DNA of 64,000 nucleotides from Isoetes taiwanensis (GCA_021234155.1 JAJEKV010000041.1:9321018-9385017); one strand, 5' to 3'. Positions 33,409 to 45,755 are shown, counted from the stretch's first letter. Notes: generated from the sequence alone by a model not told the origin. Numbers and translations: made by a program.

Positions 33409-34430
33409 TTTTGAATGGGACTCGCATGAAACCAACAAACCGCCCGACTTAGACTTGCTTCTCATTCATCTCAGCAGATTTTCTACAATGGTGGATAGTG
33501 GGTAGCCGCACACATGCAAACTACCCATAAAAAATAAAGGGAAAATCCAATTATATCATTTGGACCCCAACAAAATACAATGCTAATAGAGACTGGGCTA
33601 GTGTACCTGCCGAAAGCTTATCACCGGGATTAAAAAAACCCCGCCCTTTCGGGTTTTCGAGGAAAAACCCTAGTGATAAGCCTTCGGCAAGGGGCTTGGA
33701 CAAACGTAAGGCATAAAAATCGCTCCCAAAACCCACGAATGGAAAAGTCGAAACAGATGCCGCTCGCTAACCTGTACCTGCACATCACCAACAAAACAAC
33801 AAGACAAACCAAACCTCCCAGAGTGGAGGGGCTGATTACGCGCGTGCCACGCGATAAAAATACAATAACAAAGAAGGGGAGGGTGGGTTCAAAGAGAATA
33901 AGGTACTGGCGAGAGAAGAGGAAGCGCCCGATGAGAAGTCGGGCGTAAACGCGCCTAAAATAGCGAACTCCCAACCAGAACGGGCATGCGTCGCCCGCAT
34001 GCATGCAAAACATGCATGCTCGTCCCATTCTAGAATGGCGATCCGATGTCTCGGATCGATGGGATTCTAGAATGGGACTCGCATGAAACCAACAAACCGC
34101 CCGAATACCAAAGGACTTCCTTAACAAACTAGGATCGAGGACGAAGGTCACGGGACCTAAGGCTACAGCCTAGGAAAAGGACAAAGATGAAAGAAACGCC
34201 AAATTGGCCAAACCGGGCGTGAAGAAGCCCCTCCCCGTCCTAAAACAATTCAAAGAGAATAAGGTACTGGCCGAGAGAGAAGAGGAAGCTACCGATGAGA
34301 AGTCGGCAGAAACGCGCCTAAAATAGCGAACTCCCAACCAGAACGGGCATGCGTCGCCCGCATGCATGCAAAACATGCATGCTCGTCCCATTCTAGAATG
34401 GCGATCCGATGTCTCGGATCGATGGGATTG
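33409..34430. repeat. structured repeat block with duplicated 180-base units
   Basis: Unit 1 (33888-34066) and unit 2 (34249-34429) are nearly identical over TTCAAAGAGAATAAGGTACT through GGATCGATGGGATT. A phrase GAATGGGACTCGCATGAAAC occurs at 33411 and again at 34071. The units contain nested stems: CCATTCTAGAATGG, CGATCCGA/TCGGATCG and GCATGCATGC. A hairpin with arms near 33608-33625 and 33672-33689 (TGCCGAAAGCTTATCAC against its complement, one gap) lies to the left. A long minus-strand frame (33630-34151) covers this region but has no domain and is not called. Confidence 0.75.
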
Positions 34431-34439
34431 TATAATCTG

Positions 34440-35050
34440 ACTGTACATATTTGACCAACATTAGGCTTTTGTGCAGCTTTGCTTATATGTAGGTATTATA
34501 TTATGCAAATGGCAAACAAGCACCTCGGATACTTACATGCATGCAAGTAGACGGTATTACACTGGGTATTTGAGATGGATCTTTATCTCCATAACGATTC
34601 TGGTTCTGCACAAATTTAACTCTCCAATTGTACTGTTGCACCTCATATATAATTACATATATGCAACAAGTAGGAGGTGCTATGGCTATGCTATGGCTAT
34701 TTGAGATGGATCCTTATGTCCATAACGATTTTCATTCTGACATAAATGAAACTCTACGACGTACTACTATATGACATCAATGTCTATATCTATGGGGTCC
34801 AATGTGTATGTGGGTCCAATTCTCACGTGGCTTAATTTTATATACTAAAAATAATGGTTTTGCTTATACATCCTTTTGTTTGTTTTGTAATGGGTATACT
34901 GTAATTTATAATAAAATCTCTTATATCGTACATAATTTGTACTTAAGTTATCATAGAGTTCATTTGTATCTAGAAGATTTACTTGTATGCGTCGATGTTT
35001 TTAGGCCCCGAAGGGGCCAAAATTTTTTTTATAGCAATATAACCATTACA
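34440..35050. other. nothing coding; AT-rich
   Basis: GATGGATCCTTATNTCCATAACGATT recurs in two forms (about 34575 and 34708), a weak duplication of about 130 bases period. A GGCCCC/GGGGCC mini-hairpin lies near 35004. Confidence 0.35.
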
Positions 35051-35405
35051 TTTTACACTTTAAAATTAAAATCCCCCTTAAACCCCCTTTGGTTTGGGTG
35101 CATATTCACACGGGGGGTGACGTAGGGCAGCGAGAGCGCCTAAAATTATGTTTTGCACGTATAAAATCAACACCATATAGTACATTACCTCAAATCTTAT
35201 AGTATTTTGCAAATCTTGTTATACAGTATACCAAATCCTATACATCCATACCCCATAAATGAGGAACTTTGTGTACGGTGTAGATTAAGGAATAAGGGGT
35301 GAATATGCCTATCCAACAGCTCTCGATGCCCGGAGTCACCCCCCGTGTGAATATGCACCCAAACCAAAGGGGGTTTAAGGGGGATTTTAATTTTAAAGTG
35401 TAAAA
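35051..35405. repeat. perfect 70-base inverted repeat
   Basis: The left arm 35051-35120 and right arm 35336-35405 are exact reverse complements over all 70 bases. The arm edges are TTTTACACTTTAAAATT outward and CACCCCCCGTGTGAATAT inward. The 215-base spacer is AT-rich and non-coding. It resembles a MITE or foldback element, but no clear target duplication is seen. Confidence 0.92.
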
Positions 35406-36289
35406 CACTCTGGTCAGTCATCAATCCGGCACAAATAGATGCTTTAGGCGTCATTAATATCGCGTGCAAGCCTTCCCATTCTTCTGTAACAAAAAACCCC
35501 TTTATCGGAATCCCCCGTTTCGTTCAGTTCTTGGCAAATCCGAATCAAATCTCTGTCTTTTTGCATGGATTCATGTTTCTTGATGTGAATAGAGGCAAAT
35601 CGGGTCGATGGGGTAATGATTTAGCAGCTTAATCATGGTTATTTTTGGATCTTAGCCCTGAACAATTTTTAGGATTGTTGAAAACTCCGAGGCATTTTTC
35701 AAAAGGGAAGCTCTGGCTTATAACAACTGATCCAACGTGGATTATTAAATCTGACGTGCTGTCTCCACGTGGGTTCTGGCCCGTTGCCACCCCATACGCC
35801 CGAAGGCACCACGTAGCGGGGGGGTGATTAGGTGGGAGGAGCGACTAGGCCAAAAGGGGAGGGGGATAGGAAAACTTTTTCAAATTTTTCAAATTTGGCA
35901 CGAATCCCAAGAAATGGAAAATGGAGGTCATAACAAGGTCCTCTTTGAAGATTCTTTTTTCCACAAGGAATCTTTTTTGATACTCTACAAGATGGGAGAA
36001 TCTTTTTGCAAAAATGAGCATCTTGGTTTTTTGGCTAAAAAAGAGGCTAAATTTGGTGAGGTGTCAAGTTTGTGGAGCGATGTGTCACATGTGATAACAT
36101 GTCACATAAGGTATCAAAATGACTTTTCTTAGGTCAAAACTTTTTGAAAGTAGGTGACGAGGTGGGTGACATGTGCATGATGATGTGAATGTACTTGGGT
36201 GATGATGTGGATGGTATTTGACATTTTGAAGATGATGTGGATAACTCGGCATCAAATTTGGCACTTGTGCACATGCCATTAGAACTTTT
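35406..36289. other. no recognised gene
   Basis: A 102-codon frame (35824-36132) is lysine- and phenylalanine-rich, reflects GAA/TTT-rich DNA and matches nothing known. GATGATGTGGATG phrases repeat at 36180-36240. Confidence 0.3.
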
Positions 36290-36900
36290 ATGCAATGGTT
36301 TGGAAAATTTGCCCTTTCATACTTTTTGAAGAAAATTTGTACTTTCTCTCTCTAGCTTTATTTTTAGAGAGAGAAAATAGTCTTAGTTCATGAAATAGCC
36401 AAGTTTAGTGGAATTTTTTGCTTTTTCTCAAGGTGGTGAATGTATGATGGGTGTGTGATGTATGTGTGATGTGTTTTGACTAGAAAAAAGACTCTTTGCC
36501 AACTTTGGCTAGGGAACATGATGATGAAGCATGGAGATGTAAATTATAATCTTGAGGGGTCTTCCAAACTTTGACTTGTGAAGGGGTCTTCAAGTGTTGA
36601 TTTTGAATTTCCATAGACATAATTTTGATCCTAGATCATTTTCATAATGCTCAATTAAGAGTCCTTGCTTGGTTCTTCAAACTTGCTTTCTCCTAAAGGT
36701 CTTCAATGCTTATTGTCTTCAAAAGTGAAATTGGCTCATGCACATACTTTAAGCAAGATGTTAGCTAGAAATGCATTATGTGCAAATGGTTCTTTTATGC
36801 TGCCAAAATGTGGCAGCACTAAACAAATGTTGAAATCTGGTCTTCTTGTAAGTTGTGTGTGTATGTACTGTAACCTAAGAAAACAAGGCGAACAACCCTA
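36290..36900. repeat. dispersed repeat family R9, copy 2
   Basis: Counterpart of 9160-9760; see that entry. It ends near ATGCTGCCAAAATGTGGCAG, a short hairpin that is also present, degenerated, in copy 1. Confidence 0.6.
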
Positions 36901-37107
36901 GTTTTAGCATAGCGATTCTTCAACTGCAGGCAGAGCCATTTTAGAGAAAGGGGCAACAGTTATCAAGCTACTCAGCACATTCTAAGCGATCGAAGAGCTT
37001 GCTCGGCCATTTCAACGCCAACAAAAAAGCAACCAAGAAAACCAACGAGAAAGTTCTGCTTTTTTAGACGAAAAGATGCACATATGTATCATAAAATACA
37101 TTAGATA

Positions 37108-37195
37108 TACAAGAAATTTATCGCGGCGGCCAACATTTCTCTTATCTGTTTCCCATATGTCTTGGAACCTTGGTCGTTGCGAACATTTCTCTTAT
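37108..37195. repeat. GC-rich palindrome, locus B (half copy)
   Basis: TACAAGAAATTTATCGCGGC and the arm CGCGGCGGCC (37122-37131) match loci A and C, but the second arm is missing: AACATTTCTCTTAT follows directly. About 35 bases later CCTTGGTCGTTGCGAACATT looks like a decayed second arm with the same outer flank. Confidence 0.7.
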
Positions 37196-37589
37196 ATAAT
37201 TCCCCTTCGTCTTGGAAGTGAATATCAAGATAGAAATATTCGAGAGCATTCCTCTCTTGACTCAATATAAGGAGGGGTTTATGTTGAGTCCAAACGATGT
37301 GAAGGAGGTCTAGTCTTTGTACAGTAGCATATATAATTCCATTATGCACACATTTGATGGAGCAAATTTTCCAAAACAATGTTGCACTAGCGGCAACAAC
37401 ATGGGGCCAAACAATATTCTCATGGTAAAATGCAAATATCTTCATTATAAAATGGATCTAGATGATGGCCAATCAATATTCTAGAATTAAAAACACAAAG
37501 ATTTCAATAAAATGCAAAGTTATATAATTTTAAGCTTAATACAAAAAAGTTGATGTTATTTTATGCAAACCAAAAATATGGGGCTTTTA

Positions 37590-38656
37590 TCATTGCCAAG
37601 TTTTGCAAATGGTTCCGGGCACTGGTGGAGCCAGTTCTTCTGTATGGGGTCGAGGTGTGGGGCCCAGTGGTGTCTTTGGCGACTTGGAACGACTTGGAGC
37701 AAGTCCAGAAGGCATTTTTTACGCGGGCACTTGGGGTCAAGCCCTCAGTTCCATATCAGATCTTGTTGCAGGAGACAGGATTCATGCCCCTGCAGCATGC
37801 GGCCCTTGATAGACACATTGTTTATTTCCAGAAGGTGGCCAGCATGGGCGACACTCGGCTCCCGCACTTGGCTTACGCTGTGGCGATGAGCCCGCAACGA
37901 CTTAGGGCTTGTTGGAAGGACAAGAGAGCCCGATTATCGGCGCTACTTGGAACGTAGAGGCACATAGGTGCGTCCAGTGCACCACGCACGCCGTACGATA
38001 GGCTGAGGGGGTACTTGGACTCTTGTTTCCTAGGGAAACTCTGGGACCACAATGCTCTGGAACAGGTAAAGATGGCACACTACAAACAACACATAAACCC
38101 CACCCTGGTTCGAGGCCCACAACTCTACCTATGTTCTCAGTTGCCCATGAAGAAGCGCAGATCATCATCCATTCCATTCGAACGAGGGTCCACCATCTTC
38201 GGCTTGAGGCGGGTGCCTATGGATTGGAGAGCCGCGCCCGACAAAGCTTTGTCAGTGTTGCCCGCTGGGGGTTGTTGAGGATGAAAGCCATGCCTTTCAG
38301 AGCTGTCAAGCCTATAGTCAGATTCGGGCTCGCCATGCCCTCTTGGTGCGACACAGTGCGCCACGATCGACGCTACTCGATCAAGACGGGTCGCTTCGAT
38401 CCCTTGGCTCCTACCTCCGTGAGGTTTTGGATATCGCGGACTCACCTCGTCCCCGTAGCGCCTACGAGGTCTGCCTGAATTCATGTGTATATGTATATTT
38501 ATGCAAATGCCGCCCAGCTTGTTGTTCGCGGCGGTTTTTCCCTCGTAAGGGGGTTTTTTAATCCGGGTAGCAACAGGCTTGCTGCACCCATGTAATTTGG
38601 GTCCCATAGGCCGATTGGCCTCCGCGGACGATAAAAGAACCTTCCTTCCTTCCTTT
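37590..38656 (+). mobile_element. LINE (family 1) fragment, C-terminus and 3' end
   Basis: A 5'-truncated copy. The frame 37550-37957 gives PVLLYGVEVWGPVVSLATWN and ALGVKPSVPYQILLQETGF, the region after the reverse transcriptase, close to 18060-18340. Later frames (38015-38278) give LGKLWDHNALEQV and HYKQHINPTL. The 3' end has CGATTGGCCTCCGCGGACG, ATAAAAGA and a (CTTC)n tail (38641-38655). 37200-37590 to its left shows nothing. Confidence 0.88.
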
Positions 38657-40580
38657 ATGCATGTTTATCACTTTTCTTCGCCTGCCAAGTTTGACTTTCA
38701 CACAAGATTTTTATGCCTTTTCCTTTTTGAAAGTACGATTGAGCTATGCTTTTGAATCCTGGCCGATGAGGAGATGCTATATTACTATGTTCTTTTAGCT
38801 TATAATTTGCAAATGCAGAGGGCGAAGCAGCATTATTATGCGTAAGCGGCATTGTTATGCGTAAGAAAAGATATTCATTTCTTTGGCCTATAAATAATTT
38901 TTCCTTTCGACGTGAATGTTGAATGGAAAGGGATATATATTACCGCCTCAATTACTTTTTACAGAAACACTGAGGATTCTCACAGAAAAATGCCAGAGAA
39001 GACTCCCTATTGGAACTTTCATTACAGTCATTTATATGGTAAATTACCAAGCTGGCTTTCTTTATTATTGATCAAACAGCTAATGTGGCAATGCCCTCCT
39101 TATTGCAGAAAGCAACGTGATAGATCTGGATGCCGAATCCCTAAGGGTGAGATTCCACTGCCGCAGACGGCAGTTCTCTGTTATACCTGGACTGCCTGCC
39201 CTAAAAAAATGGAACTGCGCTTGCTCGATTCCACTACAAAAATTGCATCTGGCTGAATTGCAGTCGTGGAGCAAATCCGTCGTCGTTGAGGAGCACCTGT
39301 CAAGGATCTAGGTCCGGTAATTCTTTCCCACCGAATTATCAGGGTCTATCCCCTGATAGTTATCCAGCAGTTTGTGGCTTCCCCAGCCTCTCCCCAAAGC
39401 TCCACATCATCTGCCCAAACCTAAACTACCGCTGCTTGTGGAATCAGAGAGTAACTCCGGAAGTTTATAATCGTTTGATTCGATTGGCTTACTGCTAAAA
39501 GCCGGGCACTAACAGCCGCTCGTGGAATCTGGACCTAAGGTTACATTTTAAAAGACCCTCTATATCTTATCTATTAAGGATTGGGCAATCAGGAAAAAAA
39601 AGACAGTAGCATAAAGAAATGGAAACAAAGTGTCTACCTGAATAGCCGATGAACCTGAAAAGCATATGATTGCGATCTAAGCATATATAAGCATACCATT
39701 GCACAGCAATTCAGGCTGCCAATTTCTGGCCATTTAGACCATAACTTACCAAAGAGCGACCTTGGGTTCTGTGGTAAATAGCTTAACGCAGGGCGACGTT
39801 CTTCTGCTACTCTACCTCAGGTCTGCCAAGTCCCCAAATCCAATCTCAAAAGCGCAGGTGATGGCTTAATTTCTCCCCAAGTCCATTGCCGAAACTCTAA
39901 TTTTATATTAAATGCTTATCACTGTTTCTTTCCATTCCAGTGGAGGTTCCTTCTTATGTTTCTTTGCAAGAAAAAGGCATTTATTTTAGTTAGCATGGAA
40001 AAAAAACTTAAAAAATAGCAAATCCGATAAAGAGTGGCGTAGAAGCAAATTCGGTTGAAAGCTCTGCCTCCTACTGGATTTGAATTCAAACTTGATTTTC
40101 TTGTCTTTTCTACTTCAACAGGAAAGGCTGTGTGTATGCCGAAGAAATATAGAAGTTTCCCATAGATTTCCATAGCTATGAAGTTTCTGGGTCTTTGGCT
40201 ATGGAGGTTTTAGCGAATGTGAAGCAAGAGGTACTAAAAGAATCGACCTGAACCATATAATTATCAGGGGGAAGCTGCGTTGGCGAAATGGTTGGAGAGG
40301 CGTGTAACAGCCGGAATCGATGATAACACTGCCTCTTCAAGCAGACAATGCAAGATTTGAAGAAAAAAAAGAGTTTCTTTTCGACGCGTGTCATTCATAA
40401 ATTATTTTAGATTGCCTGGCTTGCCAAAAGCAAATTAGTAGCCTGGCAGGCTTTACAACCAAAGGAGCAATCAGACAAATACCATAAACCCTTGCAGATT
40501 ACTAACCATCAATAGAATGTCATATATAAAGATGTTCTAAAAGCATGTGGTGGAAAACCATCAAACATCCAGTAGAGGCC
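38657..40580. other. no recognised gene
   Basis: Several 60-110 codon frames occur (for example 38912-39256 and 39117-39311 on the plus strand, 40176-40394 on the minus strand), none with a domain I know. The part nearest 40580 may be the 3' untranslated region of the dioxygenase gene that ends there. Confidence 0.3.
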
Positions 40581-40584
40581 ATTT

Positions 40585-42927
40585 TCATTTGGACACACAT
40601 TCCAAAAGACGAGGTTTCAAGCTTTCATCAAAACCCACATGTGTAATTCTATAGCGTCCCATAAGATGTTCTCCGCTCCTTATGGCTGCATATCTATAAA
40701 CATTTACACCAGGTCATAGAATTACAGAAGATCATAAATCATGGAAAATTTGCATGTAATAAAATATTTATTATGACCTACTTGGGTGGATCTGTTTCTG
40801 AAGAACAAGTTGGTAAGCATTCAACCAAACAGTCATAATTTGGCTCAAAGAAGAATGCCACCTGCACATGCCATACAACATAAATTAAAAAGAACGCGAT
40901 ATTTGCAGCAATTTGTAACTAACCCATAAAAGTTTCTTTTACACATGCTATATCATAGTGACATACCGAGTATCTCTCAAGCCCAGGATTTATCACGCGG
41001 TGAAGGGTTGACCTGCATCAGGAAGCAAACTCTGAAAACTTGTTGCGCCTTTGTTTTACAATATTATCAAATCAACGGAACCGGAGTGTAGAAATAGATA
41101 TAATACTAATATCCTGTTCTTAATTTCCTTTCTAAATGCATTATGGACCTTTAAGTTAAGCAATTTAATTACTACCAATGATAATCTAACAAATTGGAGC
41201 TTTCTTTTCCCTGGTTAAGTGCGCAATTCAAAACATTTGGGTTGAATGCAAGGAAGAATGCGGAAATGCAACCAGCACTGTGATTTATCAAATTTGTATT
41301 CAGTGAACATCTTGCCTGCAGAAAATTTTAACTGCCCGTCCAACTTATGAACTTTGGGACAAAATGGCTTAACGAAAATATCCTCTTATACCTAGAGGGT
41401 TTAGGAACATTTTCAAAAAGGTAGGGACAATTTCAAACGCAATGTGTCTCACACAAAAATAACACAAAAGTAGGCTAGAATTTTTTTGATGTACCTAAAA
41501 TGATCATTGCTCCAGCGTTCAAGCATGTCGCCCAAATTCACTATAAAGGCCCTTTTACAAACAAACTGATCAGCTAATGAAGTATTTCTCAATGCTGATT
41601 ATTGGTTAATGTGCCTTACCCCTCAATTGGTGGGACGTCTTCCCATCTCTGGGGAAAATCATCCTTCTTTCTACAAATCTGAAAACCAAGATATCATTCA
41701 GATAATATAGACCTATAGAGATCCAAGAAAAAGGATATCACACTACCTGGAGGCCTGGAACATTGTCAGTTAACAGAAGGGTAAGCATTCCATAATCGCT
41801 ATGCGCTCCAGCACCAAAAATGCCATTTTCTGGCTGTGATCTATCAGCTTCATAATATCATTCCTCTTCTTTAAGTACAATTGTTGCCAAAAGCAAGGGT
41901 ATCTAAGAATTCATAAATAATAACCTGAATAGTGAAGCAAGCGAAGGGCTGCCATGGGGATGTCTAATATTCCTGGTTTGTCAAAAAAGTTTTCATCCAA
42001 GTTAAGAGCCAAGGCAATAAGCCTGGTTAAGCTTCTTGCTAAACTCCTGGAACCAACACCAAATTAAGAAATAGATTTTGAATTATTAATTCAAACAGTT
42101 TAATACTTACAAAACTTTTTTGAAGTAAGCCTCCATCGTCTCCCTCCAATGTGGCAATAAATCTGCACCCTTCTGTGTATATCAAAATAAGACTACTGGT
42201 ACCGGACAGAATGATTATGCTCTTATACTTGATTCAACTATAAACCCATACTCTTGGAAGCTTGGTTCTATACTCCTCCAGCACAATATATATAGAATGT
42301 TTTTAACTCACAATGAAAAGTGTTTCTAATGATCATTACACTATGTACCGTATCAGTCCAATCAGAAATAGTTGATAGATGATAAGCAGAATATAACCTG
42401 AAGGTGGCCATTGATTTGGTCCATGGAGAGGCTTCTTCGCTAAGGGATGACTCTTTGGTACATCGATTCCAATGTAGTACCCCTCCTTCAAGTCTCCTGC
42501 CAATAACAATTAATTCTGCACTGTCCGCTGCTCTAAAGTACCAAACATCTTCTTACCAACTACTTGTGAGCTAGGGTCAAGTGTTTCCTCTTTAAACGGA
42601 GTATAGCCTCGATTGTTCTCGTCTTGAAGTAACTTCATCTTGTCCTCCAAAGGCAAAGAGAAAAATCGCTTGCTCTGTTCCAAAACTTCTCGTAGCAACT
42701 CCTTTTCTACACCATGGTTCACGACATAAAAGAATCCCACCTCAATACACGCCTGCCAGTACAACACAGGGCGTCGAAGAATTGCAGGTTGTCATATCCA
42801 AAAGACAAAATTTGCAAAAGGTACATGGCATGGTGCTAATTACCTTGCGCACATTGGATACGAGCTGATCACGACGAGGGCACGAAAGATCAATACATTC
42901 GACGGACCTATTCGTCTCCTTCGCCAT
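40585..42927 (-). CDS. 2-oxoglutarate/Fe(II)-dependent dioxygenase, 11 exons
   Basis: Resembles the plant dioxygenase group that includes Arabidopsis At3g46490; the substrate is unknown. Exons (minus): 42927-42844, 42752-42557, 42496-42398, 42172-42111, 42046-41925, 41829-41747, 41678-41620, 41551-41495, 41012-40967, 40861-40782, 40693-40585. All have GT-AG borders. The start is MAKETNRSVECIDLSC and the stop is TGA at 40587-40585. The N-terminal domain has EVGFFYVVNHGV and RGYTPF. The iron site is H-x-D in GAHSDYGMLTLL (exon 6) plus the distal His in STLHRV (exon 9). The 2OG-binding Arg is in ERYS. The total of about 331 residues fits the family. Every junction keeps phase except exon 3 to 4, which is off by one base. 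This may be sequence error, an unseen microexon or a disabling mutation. Soluble, probably cytosolic. Confidence 0.9.
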
Positions 42928-42959
42928 CGCCCTGCAAAGTAGACAAGTAGAGAACAAAT

Positions 42960-43620
42960 GACCCTCCTCGCCATTTTCCGGCCAGTCAAAGAGCCAGAAA
43001 ATGGCCTAGAGGCCCAACGTAAAAAACAGTGTGTTTGAAATTTGCTTGGCTGCGTGGCACCTTTCTTTCACTGCATGGGCAACAGATTGATCAATGTTGT
43101 ATTGTATGTGCAACAGATCGATGTTGTTCTTCATGGTTTACCAGGGGTTCTAAAGATTTACCTCAAACAGTGGGACCTCTTCACATTTTGCTCTTCTTAC
43201 CCCACATTTTCTCTAGTTTACATCACATTCTGAATTTCTAGAAGTTGCGATGAATGTCAACATGGTTTCCACGCGGAGCCCTGCTCACAAGCCATGAATG
43301 GCATCAACATGGTTTCCATGCGGAGCCCTATTTACAAGCCAGGAATGGCATCTAAATTACCATTCCTATATCCGTAAAGACCGGCCAGATGTAGTCATTG
43401 ATGCTTGCGACGTGGATGGTTGCGATCACGTGGTTGCAAACTGTGGAGTACGGACAAAATAAACAAGGTGTTGCGCACGAGGGGTTGCCCTTTGGTGGCC
43501 CGAGAGTGTGTTTTCATGGTTTGTGTAAGTGCATTTGTTCAGGCGCTTGGGTTGCTTGTTCTGTGGTTATCACTCATATATAATTCAGTTTGATTTTTTG
43601 TTTGAAGTGTGTGGATTCTC
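42960..43620. other. upstream flank of the dioxygenase gene, with repeats
   Basis: It holds the presumed promoter (none of its elements is clear) and a 50-base tandem duplication at 43258-43352 (CAACATGGTTTCCANGCGGA twice). It also holds the second copy (43456-43571) of the short repeat at 14930-15045. Frames here are not gene-like. Confidence 0.5.
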
Positions 43621-43648
43621 TCTCCCTCCCTCCCTCCCTCCCTCTCCC
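43621..43648. repeat. (CCCT)n microsatellite
   Basis: Runs of CCCT directly abut the presumed 5' end of the LINE copy on its right; a similar tract lies at 46612-46655. Confidence 0.9.
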
Positions 43649-45755
43649 CTCATTCACTCTCTCAAAGGTGGACGCTAGGGTTTTAGCAGCGAAACTTCAA
43701 TAGGCTATAACTCTCGCATATGGTGTAAGATTATCACATATTTGGGCTCATTCGAAAGCTGGTTGCGAGATCTTTCCAAATATGGTATGATAGGTTTGGA
43801 TCTGTTTAGCTATCTGAAATTTTCATCTTCTGGTCGGTTCAGTTTTATGGCCAAGAAGAAAGTTCAATGGGGGTCTCCTTCTCATGGGTCCTCTGATTGA
43901 GATGTTCCAGCCTCCTCGGCATCAGATCTTGATTCTGGTACCTTGCTTGCAGTGAAAATTGAGTCTCCACTGGCAATTTTCATTGATAAATTTGAAAGCT
44001 CTATTGAAAAATCGCTAGCCCTTTCTATGGAATAGATGATGGAAGCTGTGAAGGCTGATTTGATGGCAGCAATGCAGGAATCTCTAAAAGAAGCTATGAA
44101 CTCTTTGATGAAGGATTTGAAAAAAGTTTATGTGGAGCAGATGTAATCAAAGATGGAGAAATTTTAAGAAAGCATCCAATCGAAGCTTAAACTATTTAAG
44201 GACAGCCCTGGGGAACCCACCTTCTTTATACAGGCCTGCGTGCATAGTGTAGCCAAAAAGCCCCTAGTATACGGGTTTATAATAGAAAAAATTGACCTCT
44301 TTTCGTATAGTTTTATAACTAGAACAACATCCAAAAACCCTTATGACCTTTAGTATACATACGAAAAAAGCGTCAAAAACTACCTCCTCCCGTTCGTGCA
44401 CATGGTTTTGACAGGTTATATAGGGTGAAGCCCCCTTGAAGAGAGTTCATGAGATGATGCAAAAAGATGGAGATGCAAAAGATGAAGATAATACTGGATA
44501 TTCTGACAATAGGGCATTACACAAGTACAACATCAACTTACTTCTTTCATTAAAGATTAATATGATTCATTTATCAAAGAGCAAGAGAGGCGGAAAAGGG
44601 ATATGAGAATTCGCGTGGTTGGTCTACCAGAAGATACAAGGGAGAACGTAACGGAGAAGGTAAGCATGTTTATCAAATCCAAACTAGATTTGGTTCGTGA
44701 CATAGTTGAGGCATTTCGGGTGGGCAAATCCTTTGTACACAAAGCATATTGATGTGAAATTTGCAGGCAAGGAGACTAAGATGGATGTCTTGAACAAGTG
44801 GGCATCATTGTGGGGAGAGAAGGTATGGATTAATGATGATCTGTCAAAAGAACAATATATTGAGTATAAACAAGAACTTTAGAAATTAAAAGATGCATTC
44901 ATAAGGCATTTTGGAGGAAGGGACATATTGTTGTGGAAGAAAGGAATGTGGAAAATGCAAATGCATAGAAAACAATAACTGTAAAGTTTACTTGGTGGAA
45001 TATCAATACACTAAACGCAAGCAAAAGTTGACACTATGGGGGACATTTTAAGTAAAGTAGATGAAATATTCTTTCTTAAGACGTGTGAAAATGAAGAGGT
45101 AGGGCTTTTTGACATTATGGGGTTTAAAATGATGTATTCATTATGGAATAAAAAAGAATGGAGGCTGAAACGTTTTGTGCCATTGCTTGCTATATTAGAC
45201 ATATATTTACACATTTAGTGACAGTCTTGGATAAAATGGCATCATTTCAATATATTTGGATTGAAATATCTGGTCAATCTGGAAAACTTTATATTGCTGG
45301 TTGCTACGTTCCACCAAGAGAATCTCTGCATGTTTTATAATTTCGATAGGGATGATCTCTTTTCTCATTTGAAACAAGATATTTTAGCGCTTGGTTCCAC
45401 AGATGATGTGCTTTTGCTATGTGATTTTAATGGATGCATGACACAAAAAAGTGTGCATATACAGTTCGTCCAGATGGAAATTCAGAATGGATGGAGATGC
45501 TTGATGAAGATGAGCTATCAATTTCTGGATGGCATAGGCACTCTGATGATAGATTAGATGGCCTAATCCACAAGGATCATGTTTTGACATTATGTAGTGG
45601 CCTTGATATGATTATATGTAATGGCATAGCCAAATTTCCCAGCTCTGGAAAATGTACTTGCAGGAGTGCAAGTGTTGTAAACTATATTTTAGCTAAGCCA
45701 ACATTCATAAATCAGATGGTCAATCTTTCTATTAAGATTGTCAGATCAGAATAGA
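43649..45755 (+). mobile_element. LINE (family 2) copy, 5' part with ORF1 and endonuclease
   Basis: Starts with a leader (43649-43850), then an ORF1-type protein (43853-44990) with acidic coiled-coil-like sequence (MMEAVKADLMAAMQESLKEA) and, further on, RDMRIRVVGLPEDTRENV, the RNA-binding domain signature. A stretch of about 200 bases (44220-44440) reads as foreign. Endonuclease pieces follow: QYIWIEISGQSGKLYIAGCY, VLLLCDFNG, CSGLDMIICNGIAKFPSSGK and SVVNYILA. It ends at 45755 before the SDH motif; there is no reverse transcriptase. Many stops and shifts. Confidence 0.82.

Noticed and set aside
33630-34151. 173-codon minus-strand ORF
   Set aside because: It lies across a structured repeat block, has no recognisable domain and includes the duplicated unit; best explained as chance in GC-richer DNA.
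35824-36132. 102-codon plus-strand ORF as a gene
   Set aside because: Biased composition from GAA/TTT-rich DNA, no domain and no splice or promoter context.
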